DNA of 64,000 bases from Minwuia thermotolerans (GTDB taxonomy: Bacteria > Pseudomonadota > Alphaproteobacteria > Minwuiales > Minwuiaceae). Within the stretch, counting starts at the first letter, position 1. Each line of letters begins with the position of its first letter. Shown one piece after another: positions 1 through 8,731 of this stretch. The stretch covers positions 62,001 through 126,000 of the forward strand of contig NZ_PIGG01000045.1 of assembly GCF_002924445.1 (NCBI RefSeq), read 5' to 3'. The notes under the pieces were generated by a model that was given only the letters and a program-made list of their open reading frames with translations, had not been told where the DNA came from and ran no database searches. Position numbers and translations under genes: made by a program.

Positions 1-138
1 GTGGGCTTCCTTCTCCAGCGCCTGCTGGCGCGCCTCAAGCAGGCCGGCGCGGTACTGGTCCAGGTAGAACCAGGCGCCGACCAGCACCAGAAAGGCCGGC
101 AGGTTGATGGTCAGGATACGGCGTGCAAGGGGCGACAT
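1..138 (-). CDS. chvG: ChvG-type sensor histidine kinase, N-terminal fragment
   Basis: Only the first 46 codons are inside the window; the gene continues beyond position 1. The ATG at 138 opens a protein starting MSPLARRILTINLPAFLVLV, a short basic N-tail followed by one hydrophobic membrane segment (about residues 8-26), then a charged helix rich in Glu, Gln and Arg. This is how ChvG/ExoS-type membrane kinases begin. It lies 11 bp downstream of chvI in the same direction, the usual regulator-kinase order. The kinase core is not visible, so the name rests on the partner gene and the membrane start. Confidence 0.75.
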   Translation of the reverse strand, partial: MSPLARRILTINLPAFLVLVGAWFYLDQYRAGLLEARQQALEKEAH

Positions 139-149
139 CGACGCCCGGT

Positions 150-845
150 TCAGTTTTCGCGGAACCGGTAGCCCACGCCATAGAGCGTATCGATCGCGGT
201 GAAGCCTTCGTCGACGGCCTTGAACTTCTTGCGCAGCCGCTTGATGTGGCTGTCGATGGTGCGGTCGTCGACATAGACGTTCTCCTCGTAGGCGGCGTCC
301 ATCAGTTGGTCGCGGGTCTTCACGTGGCCCGGCCGGATTGCGAGCGATTCGAGGATCAGGAACTCGGTCACCGTCAGCTTGATCTCGCGGCCGCGCCATT
401 CGCAGTGATGGCGGTTCGGATCCAGCATCAGATCGCCGCGGATGATGATCTTCCGCTCCCCCTCGCCGCCGGCGCCGGCCGCTTCGCGGCGGCGCAGCAC
501 TGCGCGGATGCGTTCCACCAGCAGGCGCATGGAGAACGGCTTGGTGATGTAGTCGTCGGCGCCCATCTTCAGGCCGAGCACCTCGTCGACCTCGTCGTCC
601 TTCGAGGTGAGGAAGATCACCGGCACGTCGGAATTTCGCCTCAGCTTGGTCAGCGCCTCCATGCCGTCCATGCGCGGCATCTTGATGTCGAGGACGACCA
701 GGTCCGCGGGCTGGGTCTGCAGTCCGCGCAGGGCCTCGATACCGTCGCCGAAGCTGCGTACGCGAAACCCTTCGCCCTCCAGGGCGATGGTTACCGATGT
801 CCTGATGTTCTGATCGTCATCGACCAGTGCAATTGTCTCGCTCAC
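150..845 (-). CDS. chvI: ChvI-type response regulator
   Basis: 231-residue OmpR/PhoB-class regulator. The receiver domain (about 1-120) has the acidic pair DDD at 9-11, the phospho-acceptor Asp in [12 protein letters not shown] and the conserved Lys in YITKPFS. A winged-helix DNA-binding domain follows (about 135-230), with [13 protein letters not shown] and [16 protein letters not shown]. These segments are close to ChvI of Rhizobiales, which controls envelope stress, acid response and surface polysaccharide in partnership with ChvG and periplasmic ExoR. The start is GTG ([11 protein letters not shown]). The kinase gene follows after 11 bp. Identity as the ChvI orthologue is an inference from motif similarity and synteny. 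Confidence 0.9.
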   Translation of the reverse strand: MSETIALVDDDQNIRTSVTIALEGEGFRVRSFGDGIEALRGLQTQPADLVVLDIKMPRMDGMEALTKLRRNSDVPVIFLTSKDDEVDEVLGLKMGADDYITKPFSMRLLVERIRAVLRRREAAGAGGEGERKIIIRGDLMLDPNRHHCEWRGREIKLTVTEFLILESLAIRPGHVKTRDQLMDAAYEENVYVDDRTIDSHIKRLRKKFKAVDEGFTAIDTLYGVGYRFREN

Positions 846-980
846 CCCTCGTCACTCCCTGAACGGCGTGTTGTTCCTGCAGGTATCCAGACACCTGACT
901 GGAACACAAGCGGGCCCGTCATTTGTCCAAGATGAGGCCGAATTGGGGCGGTTACAACGTCCGGCGCGCCGCCGGGCGCT

Positions 981-2357
981 TCAGGCGCGGCGCAACGGGC
1001 GGTGAGACATGCGCCGGAAGCGCCAGCCATTGACCGCCGTCGCAGCGACCACGCCGATGTAGATTCCGCCCATCAGGCCGGCCGTCCCGAGCTCCAGATG
1101 GAAGGCCATGATCCAGGCTGCAGGGATCGCCAGCACCCAGAAGGACAGAATCTGCGCCATCATCGGGAACCAGACGTCGCCCAGGGCGCGCAGCGCATTG
1201 ATCAGCACCGCCTGGGAGCCGTCGAAGATCATCATGGTTCCCGCCACAGCCAGCGCCGGCAGGGCGAAGGCGACGACACCGGCGTCGGCGGTGTAGACCG
1301 CGACCAGCGTCTCGGGGATGGCGAGGAAGCTGCCGCCCAGCACGGTCATCGCGGCGACAACGAGCCCCAGTCCGGCCGCGAGAGCGCTGCGCACGCCCTG
1401 CGGGTCGGCGCGGCCCACGGCGTTGCCCACCCTGACTCCCGTCGCCGCGCCCAGCCCGATGGCCGACATGAACACCAGCGCTACCAGGTTATGGGCGATC
1501 TGGTAGCCGGCGATGCCATCGCCGCCGAGAAAGCCGGCAAGCTGGATCATCGTGGTGAAGGCCGCGACTTCCACGAACATCGCCAGCCCCATGGGATAGC
1601 CCAGTCGCCGCATCCGGCGGCCGACGCGCGCCTCCGGCAGGCTCGCGCGCCGGATGCCGAAGCGGTCGCGGTCCGGCAGCCACCAGATATAGGTCAGAAT
1701 GGCGAAGGCGGTGAGCCAGCGGGCGATCGTCGTGGCCAGGGCCGCGCCCTCGGCGCCCATGCCGGAGAAGCCCAGATTGCCGTAGATCATCACCCAGTTG
1801 AGGCCGAAATTGACCACGTTGGCCGCCATCATGATGACCATGCCGGGCAGCGGCCGGCTCAATCCCTCGAGAAAGAACGAGCTGGCGACGAAGACCATCA
1901 CCGCCGGCAGGCCGTAGCCCAGCATACGCATCACCTCGCCGCCGCCAGCGGCAAGCGCCGGGTCGTGACCCACGGCGCCGAGCAGGAATTCGCCGAACTG
2001 GCAGATCAGCAGGAACGCCAGGCCGAGAACCGCGGCGTGAACGAGACCCGTGCGCCAGATGCCGCCGGTCCGCCCGGACTCGCCGGCGCCGTCGGCCTGG
2101 GCGGTCAGGATCGAGACGCCGAGCAGGAAACCCAGGCCCAGCAGCGTCAGCGCGATGGTCGGCGAGAGACCCATGCCGAACCAGGCCAGCTCCTCGCCGC
2201 CGGCCCGGCCGGTCATCGCCGTATCGACAGCCATCATGATGAGCACACCCGAACGGGCGACGATAACCGGTCCCGCGAGCTTCAGCGTCTGGCCGACATG
2301 GCGTCCGAATCCGCCGCCGCCTGCCGGGACGGAGGCGGCCCCGGCGTCCGCGCTCAT
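981..2357 (-). CDS. MATE family multidrug/cation exporter
   Basis: 458-residue polytopic membrane protein with about 12 hydrophobic segments. It shows the repeated two-half layout of MATE (NorM/DinF) exporters: LAGPVIVARSGVLIMMAVDTAMTG near the N-terminus and a second half beginning near GYPMGLAMFVEVAAF. MATE proteins export cationic drugs or dyes in exchange for Na+ or H+. The start codon overlaps the stop of the upstream ABC ATPase by 4 bp (ATGA), so the two are probably translated from one mRNA. Substrate cannot be inferred. The 135 bp between its stop and chvI hold the chvI upstream region. Confidence 0.9.
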   Translation of the reverse strand: MSADAGAASVPAGGGGFGRHVGQTLKLAGPVIVARSGVLIMMAVDTAMTGRAGGEELAWFGMGLSPTIALTLLGLGFLLGVSILTAQADGAGESGRTGGIWRTGLVHAAVLGLAFLLICQFGEFLLGAVGHDPALAAGGGEVMRMLGYGLPAVMVFVASSFFLEGLSRPLPGMVIMMAANVVNFGLNWVMIYGNLGFSGMGAEGAALATTIARWLTAFAILTYIWWLPDRDRFGIRRASLPEARVGRRMRRLGYPMGLAMFVEVAAFTTMIQLAGFLGGDGIAGYQIAHNLVALVFMSAIGLGAATGVRVGNAVGRADPQGVRSALAAGLGLVVAAMTVLGGSFLAIPETLVAVYTADAGVVAFALPALAVAGTMMIFDGSQAVLINALRALGDVWFPMMAQILSFWVLAIPAAWIMAFHLELGTAGLMGGIYIGVVAATAVNGWRFRRMSHRPLRRA

Positions 2358-3307
2358 GCCGCTTCGTCGTTCTTGACCTGCCGCGTAATCGACAGAAAGA
2401 CATCCTCCAGATCGGCCTCGTGGGTGGTGACATCCACAATCTGATAGCCCGCCGCCTGTACCGCCGCGAGCATGGCGCCGATGGAGTCCTTCGATGGCCT
2501 GTAGCTCAGGGAGATGTAGCCCACGTCATCGACTTCAGCGCCCATGCGCCTGAGCTCGGCAGGCAGCTCGCCCACCTCCCCCTCGACCCGGACCGCGATG
2601 GTCTTTCGGTCCAGACGCCGGACGAGCCGTTCCTTGGGTTCGCTGACCACCACCTCGCCATTGTCGATGATGGCGATCGTGTCACAAAGCTCCTCGGCCT
2701 CCTCGAGGTAATGCGTCGTCAGCACGATCGTGGTGCCGTCCTGGTTGAGCCGGCGGATATAGCCCCAGAGCTGCTGGCGCAGTTCCACGTCGACCCCGGC
2801 GGTGGGCTCGTCCAGCACCAGCACCGGCGGACGGTGGATCATCGCCTTGGCCACAAGCAACCGCCGGCGCATGCCGCCCGAGAGCGTGCGCGAATAGACG
2901 TCGGCCTTGTCGGCCAGCCCCATGGCGTCGAGGACCTCCATGGTCTGGCGCTCCTTCTTCGGCACGCCGTAGAGCCCTGCCTGGAATTCCACCACCTCAC
3001 GCGGGGTGAAGAACGCGTCCAGATTGAGTTCCTGCGGCACGACGCCGATGGCCGAGCGCGCCTTCCGGGTCGCGCGGTCGATGTCGTGACCCCAGATCGA
3101 GGCGGCGCCGCCGGACTTGATGACCAGTCCGGCAAGGATGTTGATGAAGGTGGACTTCCCCGCGCCATTCGGTCCCAGCAGGGCGAAGAACGAACCGCGC
3201 GGCACGGAAAGATCGACGCCCTTGAGGGCTTCCTTGCCGGGTTCGCCCTTCGAGCCGCGATAGGTCTTGCGCAGGCCCTCGGCCAGGATGGCGTGATCGA
3301 TGCTCAT
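2354..3307 (-). CDS. ABC-2-type exporter ATPase
   Basis: 317-residue ABC ATPase of the drug/polysaccharide exporter type (YadG/NatA/CcmA-like). Walker A is GPNGAGKST, the signature is LSGGMRRRLLVAKA, Walker B is VLVLDEPTAGVD and the switch His lies in VLTTHYLEEAEEL. A C-terminal extension of about 90 residues is typical of ABC-2 ATPases. I chose the ATG at 3307 (MSIDHAIL) because the longer frame begins with an unlikely Arg-rich stretch. No ABC-2 permease lies next to it; the next gene, overlapping by 4 bp, is a MATE exporter. The permease may be elsewhere. Confidence 0.88.
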   Translation of the reverse strand: MSIDHAILAEGLRKTYRGSKGEPGKEALKGVDLSVPRGSFFALLGPNGAGKSTFINILAGLVIKSGGAASIWGHDIDRATRKARSAIGVVPQELNLDAFFTPREVVEFQAGLYGVPKKERQTMEVLDAMGLADKADVYSRTLSGGMRRRLLVAKAMIHRPPVLVLDEPTAGVDVELRQQLWGYIRRLNQDGTTIVLTTHYLEEAEELCDTIAIIDNGEVVVSEPKERLVRRLDRKTIAVRVEGEVGELPAELRRMGAEVDDVGYISLSYRPSKDSIGAMLAAVQAAGYQIVDVTTHEADLEDVFLSITRQVKNDEAA

Positions 3308-3498
3308 GGCGGTCAGGTCCGTTCGTTTCCCCAGGATTCCGCGGACGGTTCTGCGCCGTCGCGCGGTCGGCATGGTTGCATATATGCAGAAGTCGGGGCG
3401 CGGACCATGCCCGATTTCCCCCGCCGCGATCAATCTGTTGAACCGCGGGGACGAGGTTGTATCATCGCGCCGCCTTGGATGAGACAAGTGTTGGGGGG

Positions 3499-3684
3499 AT
3501 GACCGTGGCTACGGCGGAAACCGTGAAGATCGACAAGCGCCGGGTCGCCTGCGACGGCGGCGGCGGCGCCCTGGGCCATCCGACCGTCTATCTGGAAATG
3601 GGCCGCAACGACCGGATCGACTGCCCCTATTGCGGCCGGCATTTCGTCTATCAGGGCCCCGAGCGCAAGGAGCCCGGTTCCTGA
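3499..3684 (+). CDS. zf-CHCC (NDUFS6-like) zinc-finger protein
   Basis: Small protein of 61 residues with the pattern RVACDGGGG-LGHP-VYLEM then CPYCGRHF. The Cys, His, Cys, Cys set is the zinc site of the zf-CHCC family. That family includes the mitochondrial complex I subunit NDUFS6, and many alphaproteobacteria carry a stand-alone homologue. The ATG at 3499 gives the usual short length; a longer in-frame start at 3457 lacks support. It is divergent from the ABC ATPase and lies 89 bp upstream of polA. A role in complex I is inferred from the eukaryotic homologue, not shown here. Confidence 0.8.
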   Translation: MTVATAETVKIDKRRVACDGGGGALGHPTVYLEMGRNDRIDCPYCGRHFVYQGPERKEPGS

Positions 3685-3773
3685 GGGCCCGCCCGGGCCA
3701 GATCGACCCTGTCGCGTCCGCGCTCAACGGCTAGAATGCCGGCCCGAATGGATTCCCGAAGGACGGCGCGCTG

Positions 3774-6551
3774 ATGGCGGAGAACGGCAAGCATCTGGTC
3801 TATCTGATCGACGGCTCGGGCTACATCTTCCGCGCCTATCACGCCCTGCCGCCGCTGACCCGCCCCGACGGCACCAATGTCGGCGCGGTCTCGGGTTTCT
3901 GCAACATGCTCTACAAGCTGCTGGACGAGACGCTGCAGTCCGGCAAGGCGACCCACTTCGCCGTCATCTTCGACCATTCCTCCAAGAGTTTCCGCAACGA
4001 GATCTACAGCGACTACAAGGCCAACCGGCCGCCGCCGCCCGAGGACCTGGTGCCGCAATTTCCGCTGTTCCGCGACGCCGTGCGCGCCTTCGGCCTGCCC
4101 TGCATCGAGATGGAAGGCTACGAGGCCGACGACCTGATCGCGACCTACACCGAACAGGCGAAGGCCGACGGCCATGACGTCGTGATCGTCTCCTCCGACA
4201 AGGACCTGATGCAGCTCGTCGACGGCGGCGTCACCATGCTGGACCCGATGAAGAACCGCCCGATCGGCCGCGCCGAGGTGCGCGAGAAGTTCTTCGTGGA
4301 GCCCGAGCGGGTGGTCGACGTCCAGGCGCTGGCCGGGGATTCAACCGACAACGTGCCGGGCGTACCGGGAATCGGCATCAAGACCGCTGCGCAACTCATT
4401 GAGGAATATGGGGACCTCGAAAACCTTCTCGCTCATGCCGAAGAGATCAAGCAGCCCAAGCGCCGTCAGAATCTGATCGAGCATGCCGAGCTTGCGCGGA
4501 TCAGCCGGGACCTGGTCCGGCTGAAGCGCGACGTCGAGGTCGAACACGACATTGACGGCTTCATCATCGGGGCCCCCGATCCGGCGCCGCTGATCGGCTT
4601 CCTCGAGGCGCAGAGCTTCCGCACCCTGACCAGCCGGGTCCGCGCGCGCTTCGGCGGCGAGGAGGGTCAGGCCCTGAACGAAGTCGCCGAAACGCCGCCG
4701 CCGGAAGATGCCGAATACGAACTGATTCAGGATATGGCGGCGCTGGAGAAGTGGATCGCGGAGATCCGCAAATGCGGTTTCGTCGCGGTGGACACGGAAA
4801 CGAATTCCCTCGACGCGGTCGCGGCCGATCTCGTCGGCATCTCGCTTTCCACCGCGCCGGGCCACGCCTGCTACATCCCGCTGCGCCACCGCGGCGCGGC
4901 GCCGGACGGCGAACTCGATCTGGGCGGCGGGGCCGCGGATGCGCCGAAGCAGATTCCGCTCGCTGACGCCATCGCGGCGTTGCGGCCCGTGTTCGCCGAT
5001 CCGGGCATTCTCAAGATCGGGCAGAACATCAAGTACGACTGCACGGTGCTGCAGCGCGCCGGCGCGCCGATGCACCCGATCGACGACACAATGCTGCTCA
5101 GTTTCGTGCTGGACGCCGGCGCCCACGGCCACGGCATGGACGAGCTTTCGCGGCTGCATCTGGACTACACGCCGATCCCCTACAAGGAGGTCGCGGGCAC
5201 GGGCAAGGCGCAGATCACCTTCGACAGGGTGCCGCTGGACAAGGCGCTCGACTACGCCGCCGAGGACGCCGACATCACCTTCCGGCTCTGGCGGGTGTTG
5301 AAGCCGCGCCTGGCGCAGGAGCACATGGCGACCGTCTACGAGACCATCGAACGCCCGCTGGTGCCTGTGATCGCGGCGATGGAACAGGCCGGCATCAAGG
5401 TCGACGCGGAAATCCTGCGCGAGCTGTCCAACGACTTCGAACTGCGCGCCGCCGAAATCGAAAGCGATATCCACGCACTGGCCGGCGAAAGCTTCAACAT
5501 CGGCAGCCCCAAACAGCTCGGCGAGATCCTGTTCGACCGGATGAGCCTCGGCGGCGGCAGGAAGGGCAAGACCGGCGCCTACGCCACCGGCGCGGACATC
5601 CTGGAAGACCTGGCGGCCCAGGGCCATGAACTGCCGCGGCGGGTGCTCGACTGGCGCCAGCTCACCAAGCTGAAGTCGACCTATACCGACGCCCTGCAGA
5701 AGGAAATCAATCCGCTTACCGGCCGGGTTCACACCGCCTATCACATGGCCGGGGCGTCGACGGGCCGTCTCGCCTCGTCCGATCCGAACCTGCAGAACAT
5801 CCCGATCCGTACCGAGGAGGGCCGCAAGATCCGCCGTGCCTTCGTCGCCGAGAAGGGCTGCAAGCTGATCTCGGCTGACTACAGCCAGATCGAGCTGCGC
5901 ATCCTGGCCCATATCGCCGACATCGAGGCGCTGAAGGGCGCCTTCGCCGAGGGCGCGGACATTCACGCGCTCACCGCCTCGGAGGTCTTCGGCGTGCCCC
6001 TGGCCGAGATGGACGGCGCCACGCGGCGCAAGGCCAAGGCGATCAACTTCGGCATCATCTACGGCATCTCGCCCTTCGGACTTGCGCGGCAGCTGCAGAT
6101 CCCCCAGGGCGAGGCGAAGAGCTTCATCGACGCCTATTTCGAGCGCTATCCCGGCGTGAAGGACTACATGGACCAGGCGCGGGAACAGGCCAGGGAACAC
6201 GGCTTCGTGGAGACGCTCTACGGTCGCCGCATCCACCTCGCCACGATCCGCGACAAGAACCCGGCGCGGCGGAGCTTCGCGGAACGGGCAGCGATCAACG
6301 CGCCGATTCAGGGCTCGGCCGCCGATATCATCAAGCGCGCCATGATCCGCATTCCCGCCGCCCTCGACGACGCCGGGCTGGCGGCGAAGATGCTGCTGCA
6401 GGTCCACGACGAACTGATCTTCGAAGCGCCCGAGGATCAGGTCGACGCCACCATCAAGGCCGTGAAGACCACCATGGAGCGCGCGGCGCGCCTCTCCGTC
6501 CCGCTCACGGTGGAGGCGGGCGTCGGCGATTCATGGGCCGACGCGCACTGA
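3774..6551 (+). CDS. polA: DNA polymerase I
   Basis: 925 residues, the normal size for a three-domain Pol I, which fills gaps and removes RNA primers in replication and repair. The N-terminal 5'-3' exonuclease (about 1-290) starts LVYLIDGSGYIFRAYHALP and contains the SSDKDLMQLV and DSTDNVPGVPGIG blocks. The 3'-5' proofreading domain (about 320-520) keeps the DTE motif near residue 340 and YAAEDADITFRLW. The polymerase domain has motif A DYSQIELRILAH (about 702), motif B RRKAKAINFGIIYG (about 750) and motif C VHDE (about 877). All three activities look intact. Confidence 0.98.
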   Translation: MAENGKHLVYLIDGSGYIFRAYHALPPLTRPDGTNVGAVSGFCNMLYKLLDETLQSGKATHFAVIFDHSSKSFRNEIYSDYKANRPPPPEDLVPQFPLFRDAVRAFGLPCIEMEGYEADDLIATYTEQAKADGHDVVIVSSDKDLMQLVDGGVTMLDPMKNRPIGRAEVREKFFVEPERVVDVQALAGDSTDNVPGVPGIGIKTAAQLIEEYGDLENLLAHAEEIKQPKRRQNLIEHAELARISRDLVRLKRDVEVEHDIDGFIIGAPDPAPLIGFLEAQSFRTLTSRVRARFGGEEGQALNEVAETPPPEDAEYELIQDMAALEKWIAEIRKCGFVAVDTETNSLDAVAADLVGISLSTAPGHACYIPLRHRGAAPDGELDLGGGAADAPKQIPLADAIAALRPVFADPGILKIGQNIKYDCTVLQRAGAPMHPIDDTMLLSFVLDAGAHGHGMDELSRLHLDYTPIPYKEVAGTGKAQITFDRVPLDKALDYAAEDADITFRLWRVLKPRLAQEHMATVYETIERPLVPVIAAMEQAGIKVDAEILRELSNDFELRAAEIESDIHALAGESFNIGSPKQLGEILFDRMSLGGGRKGKTGAYATGADILEDLAAQGHELPRRVLDWRQLTKLKSTYTDALQKEINPLTGRVHTAYHMAGASTGRLASSDPNLQNIPIRTEEGRKIRRAFVAEKGCKLISADYSQIELRILAHIADIEALKGAFAEGADIHALTASEVFGVPLAEMDGATRRKAKAINFGIIYGISPFGLARQLQIPQGEAKSFIDAYFERYPGVKDYMDQAREQAREHGFVETLYGRRIHLATIRDKNPARRSFAERAAINAPIQGSAADIIKRAMIRIPAALDDAGLAAKMLLQVHDELIFEAPEDQVDATIKAVKTTMERAARLSVPLTVEAGVGDSWADAH

Positions 6552-6573
6552 GCGCATCGGCCCGTAGCGGATA

Positions 6574-7467
6574 TCAGGCGCCGGCGCGGGTGCGGATGAA
6601 CAGGCCCGCCCGATCGATGGCCTCCCGGCCTTCCGACAGCATCGGCGCGAACAGGTGCCAGACGTGGATCATGCCGCCGGCTTCCTCCAGCGAAGACTGC
6701 ACGCCGTCGGCCAGCGCCTTGCGGTGCAGCCGGCGCGCGTCATCGACCAGGGTTTCCCGGGTGCCGACCTGGATCAGCAGCGGCGGCAGGCCCGTGAGAT
6801 CCGCGTGGATCGGCGAGGCCAGCGGCTGACGCGCGTCGGCGCCATTCAGGTACATGCCGGCCATGCGGTCGAGGCCCGGTTTCTGCACCATCGGGTCGAT
6901 ATCGTGATTGGCGGCCATGCTCTCGCCGACGCCTTCCATGTCGACCCAGGGCGACATGGGCACGGCGCAGGCGGGCGGTTCCACGCCCGCGTCCCGCAGC
7001 GCCAGCAGCAAGGCCATGGTCAGGCCGCCACCCGCCGAGTCGCCTGCGACGGCGATATCTCCCGGCTTGAAGCCCTGGCCCAGAATCCATTTGTAGGCCG
7101 CCACGGCATCGTCGACCGCCGCCGGGAACGGGTTCTCCGGCGCCAGGCGGTAGTCGATCAGCAGGATCCGCGCGTCCGCCGCCTTCGACAGGTTGTACGC
7201 CAGCGTGCGGTGGGTGTTTATGGAGCCAATGACATAACCGCCGCCGTGCAGGAACAGCACGGCCCTGTCCTGATTGGCGCCCGGCGCGGAAACCCACTCG
7301 CCTGGCACGCCGCCGGCGTCGACGGCCTCGGTCCTGGCGTCGCCGGGCGTCGGCAGGAAGGTGGCGAGCTTCTCGAACCGCTCCCGCATCTCGGCCGGCG
7401 GCGGGTTCTCCGGCTGCGGGCGGCTGGTCAGCAGTTCGATGATGGAGTTCAGTTCCTGCACGGTCAT
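6574..7467 (-). CDS. HSL-family alpha/beta hydrolase (esterase)
   Basis: 297-residue carboxylesterase-like enzyme of the hormone-sensitive lipase (bacterial family IV) group. The oxyanion motif HGGGYVIG, the nucleophile motif GDSAGGG, the Asp region QVGTRETLVDDARRL and the His in MIHVWHLFAP form a full catalytic set. I chose the ATG at 7467 (MTVQELNS), which has GGAGG about 11 nt upstream; the longer frame starts in Arg-rich non-coding-like sequence. It is convergent with polA (22 bp between stops). Substrate unknown, probably short acyl esters. Confidence 0.9.
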   Translation of the reverse strand: MTVQELNSIIELLTSRPQPENPPPAEMRERFEKLATFLPTPGDARTEAVDAGGVPGEWVSAPGANQDRAVLFLHGGGYVIGSINTHRTLAYNLSKAADARILLIDYRLAPENPFPAAVDDAVAAYKWILGQGFKPGDIAVAGDSAGGGLTMALLLALRDAGVEPPACAVPMSPWVDMEGVGESMAANHDIDPMVQKPGLDRMAGMYLNGADARQPLASPIHADLTGLPPLLIQVGTRETLVDDARRLHRKALADGVQSSLEEAGGMIHVWHLFAPMLSEGREAIDRAGLFIRTRAGA

Positions 7468-7682
7468 TGGTCGAGTTCCTCCCCAGGTTCGGACCGCGCG
7501 ATCTTGACCCAGCCGCCGGCCGCGCTCAATCCCGCAGCGGCGCTCACCTGCCCCTCGCGCAGCGTTGATCCGGCCGCGGCGGGCGCGACATTGCCGGCGA
7601 CGGGGTTCCTCGCCATTGTGAAGGCCTTCCGAAGAACGGCGCAGCGCCGGCCCATTCCCCATCGCCGGAGCGACAGGACGTC

Positions 7683-8426
7683 ATGACCGACAGCCACAAT
7701 GGCGAGAGCGCGAAACGACCGGGAGTCCTGCGCCGCTTCGGGCCGCTGGCGCTGCTGATCCTCGCCATCGCGGCGTTCTTCGCCTTCGGCCTGGACGAAT
7801 GGCTCAGCTTCCGCGCCATCAGGGACAACCGCGACGCCCTGCAGGCCTTCGTCGCCGAGCGTCGGGTTCTCGCCGCGATCGCCTTCATCGCCGTCTATGC
7901 CACCGCAACGGCGCTGTCGGTGCCCGGCGCGACGGTGCTGACGGTCACCGGCGGATTCCTGTTCGGCAACATCTTCGGCACGGTCTGGGCCGTGATCGGC
8001 GCCACCATCGGCGCGACGCTGGTCTTTCTCGCCGCCCGCAGCGCCCTGGGCGACGCCCTGCGCCGCCGCGCCGGCGGCCGCGTGAAGCGGCTGGAGGAGG
8101 GCTTCCGCGAGAACGCCTTCAGTTACCTGCTGTTCCTGCGCCTGGTGCCGCTGTTCCCGTTCTTCGTCGTCAACCTGGCGCCGGCCTTCCTCGGCGTGCG
8201 TCTCAGGACCTATGTCGCGGCGACCTTCATCGGCATCATTCCCGGCGGCTTCGTCTACGCCCAGGTCGGCCACGGCCTGGACAGCATCTTCCGCGCCGGC
8301 GGCGAACCGGACCTCGGCGACATCTTCACCACCGACGTGATCCTGGCGTTTGTCGGTCTCGGCCTGCTGGCCCTGCTGCCCGTGGCGGTGCGGCGGTTTC
8401 GGGCCCGGCGTCGCGCGAAGCCCTGA
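7683..8426 (+). CDS. TVP38/TMEM64 (VTT/DedA-like) membrane protein
   Basis: 247 residues with an N-terminal membrane segment (LALLILAIAAFFAFGL), then a VTT domain: a hydrophobic block with VPGATVLTVTGGFLFG and the downstream FLRLVPLFPFFVVNLAPAF motif with its conserved Arg and Pro. A final membrane segment ends in a basic tail (RRFRARRRAKP). VTT/DedA proteins are linked to lipid scrambling and membrane homeostasis, but the exact role of this TVP38 branch is not known. Transcribed alone. Confidence 0.88.
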   Translation: MTDSHNGESAKRPGVLRRFGPLALLILAIAAFFAFGLDEWLSFRAIRDNRDALQAFVAERRVLAAIAFIAVYATATALSVPGATVLTVTGGFLFGNIFGTVWAVIGATIGATLVFLAARSALGDALRRRAGGRVKRLEEGFRENAFSYLLFLRLVPLFPFFVVNLAPAFLGVRLRTYVAATFIGIIPGGFVYAQVGHGLDSIFRAGGEPDLGDIFTTDVILAFVGLGLLALLPVAVRRFRARRRAKP

Positions 8427-8479
8427 CCGGATTCTATTTTACGAACATATAATGTGAAAATAGCAGAACAACACGCCGC

Positions 8480-8508
8480 TTGACAGCGCGGCGCGGTCTC
8501 CATAGCGT
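8480..8508 (+). promoter_or_regulatory. Sigma-70-type promoter for the riboswitch-metY transcript
   Basis: TTGACA (8480-8485) is followed after 16-17 bp by a weak -10 (ATAGCG/TAGCGT, 8502-8508). The predicted start near 8514 coincides with the 5' arm of the riboswitch, so the RNA would begin directly with the aptamer. Confidence 0.65.
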
Positions 8509-8513
8509 CCCCT

Positions 8514-8583
8514 TCGCGCCGATTTGAGCCAGCTTGCGGGCGCGGGAGCGGAAGCCCGCTTCGAAGAAATACTGCTAAAGAGG
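8514..8583 (+). promoter_or_regulatory. SAM-II-type riboswitch
   Basis: The stem P1 CGCGCC (8515-8520) pairs with GGCGCG, enclosing GATTTGAGCCAGCTTGC. The block GAAATACTGCTAAAGAGG (to 8583) follows. GATTT..CC..GCTTGC plus GCTAAA(G)AGG is the conserved SAM-II (metA) H-type pseudoknot core found upstream of methionine genes in alphaproteobacteria. The related SAM-V class shares this core. An extra hairpin, AGCGG-AAGC-CCGCT (8547-8560), sits in the loop between the core parts. It precedes a methionine-pathway gene, as expected for SAM feedback. Confidence 0.85.
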
Positions 8584-8603
8584 TGGTCTGCTCCGGACCG
8601 AGC

Positions 8604-8637
8604 GCCGCCCCGGGTTCAGCCGATCGGGCGGCTTTTT
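8604..8637 (+). terminator. Intrinsic terminator after the SAM-II riboswitch
   Basis: GCCGCCC (8604-8610) pairs with GGGCGGC (8626-8632) and is followed by TTTTT. Sitting 20 bp after the aptamer and 95 bp before the metY start, it suggests transcriptional attenuation, though no clear antiterminator pairing was worked out. Confidence 0.7.
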
Positions 8638-8731
8638 CGTCTCCACCGCCCGAACCGACACGAACCGGGACGCGCCGTCGCCGTAACGGCCCCTCGCTGG
8701 TCCCTTGTGCTCGTGGAAAGGAGCCCCAGAG

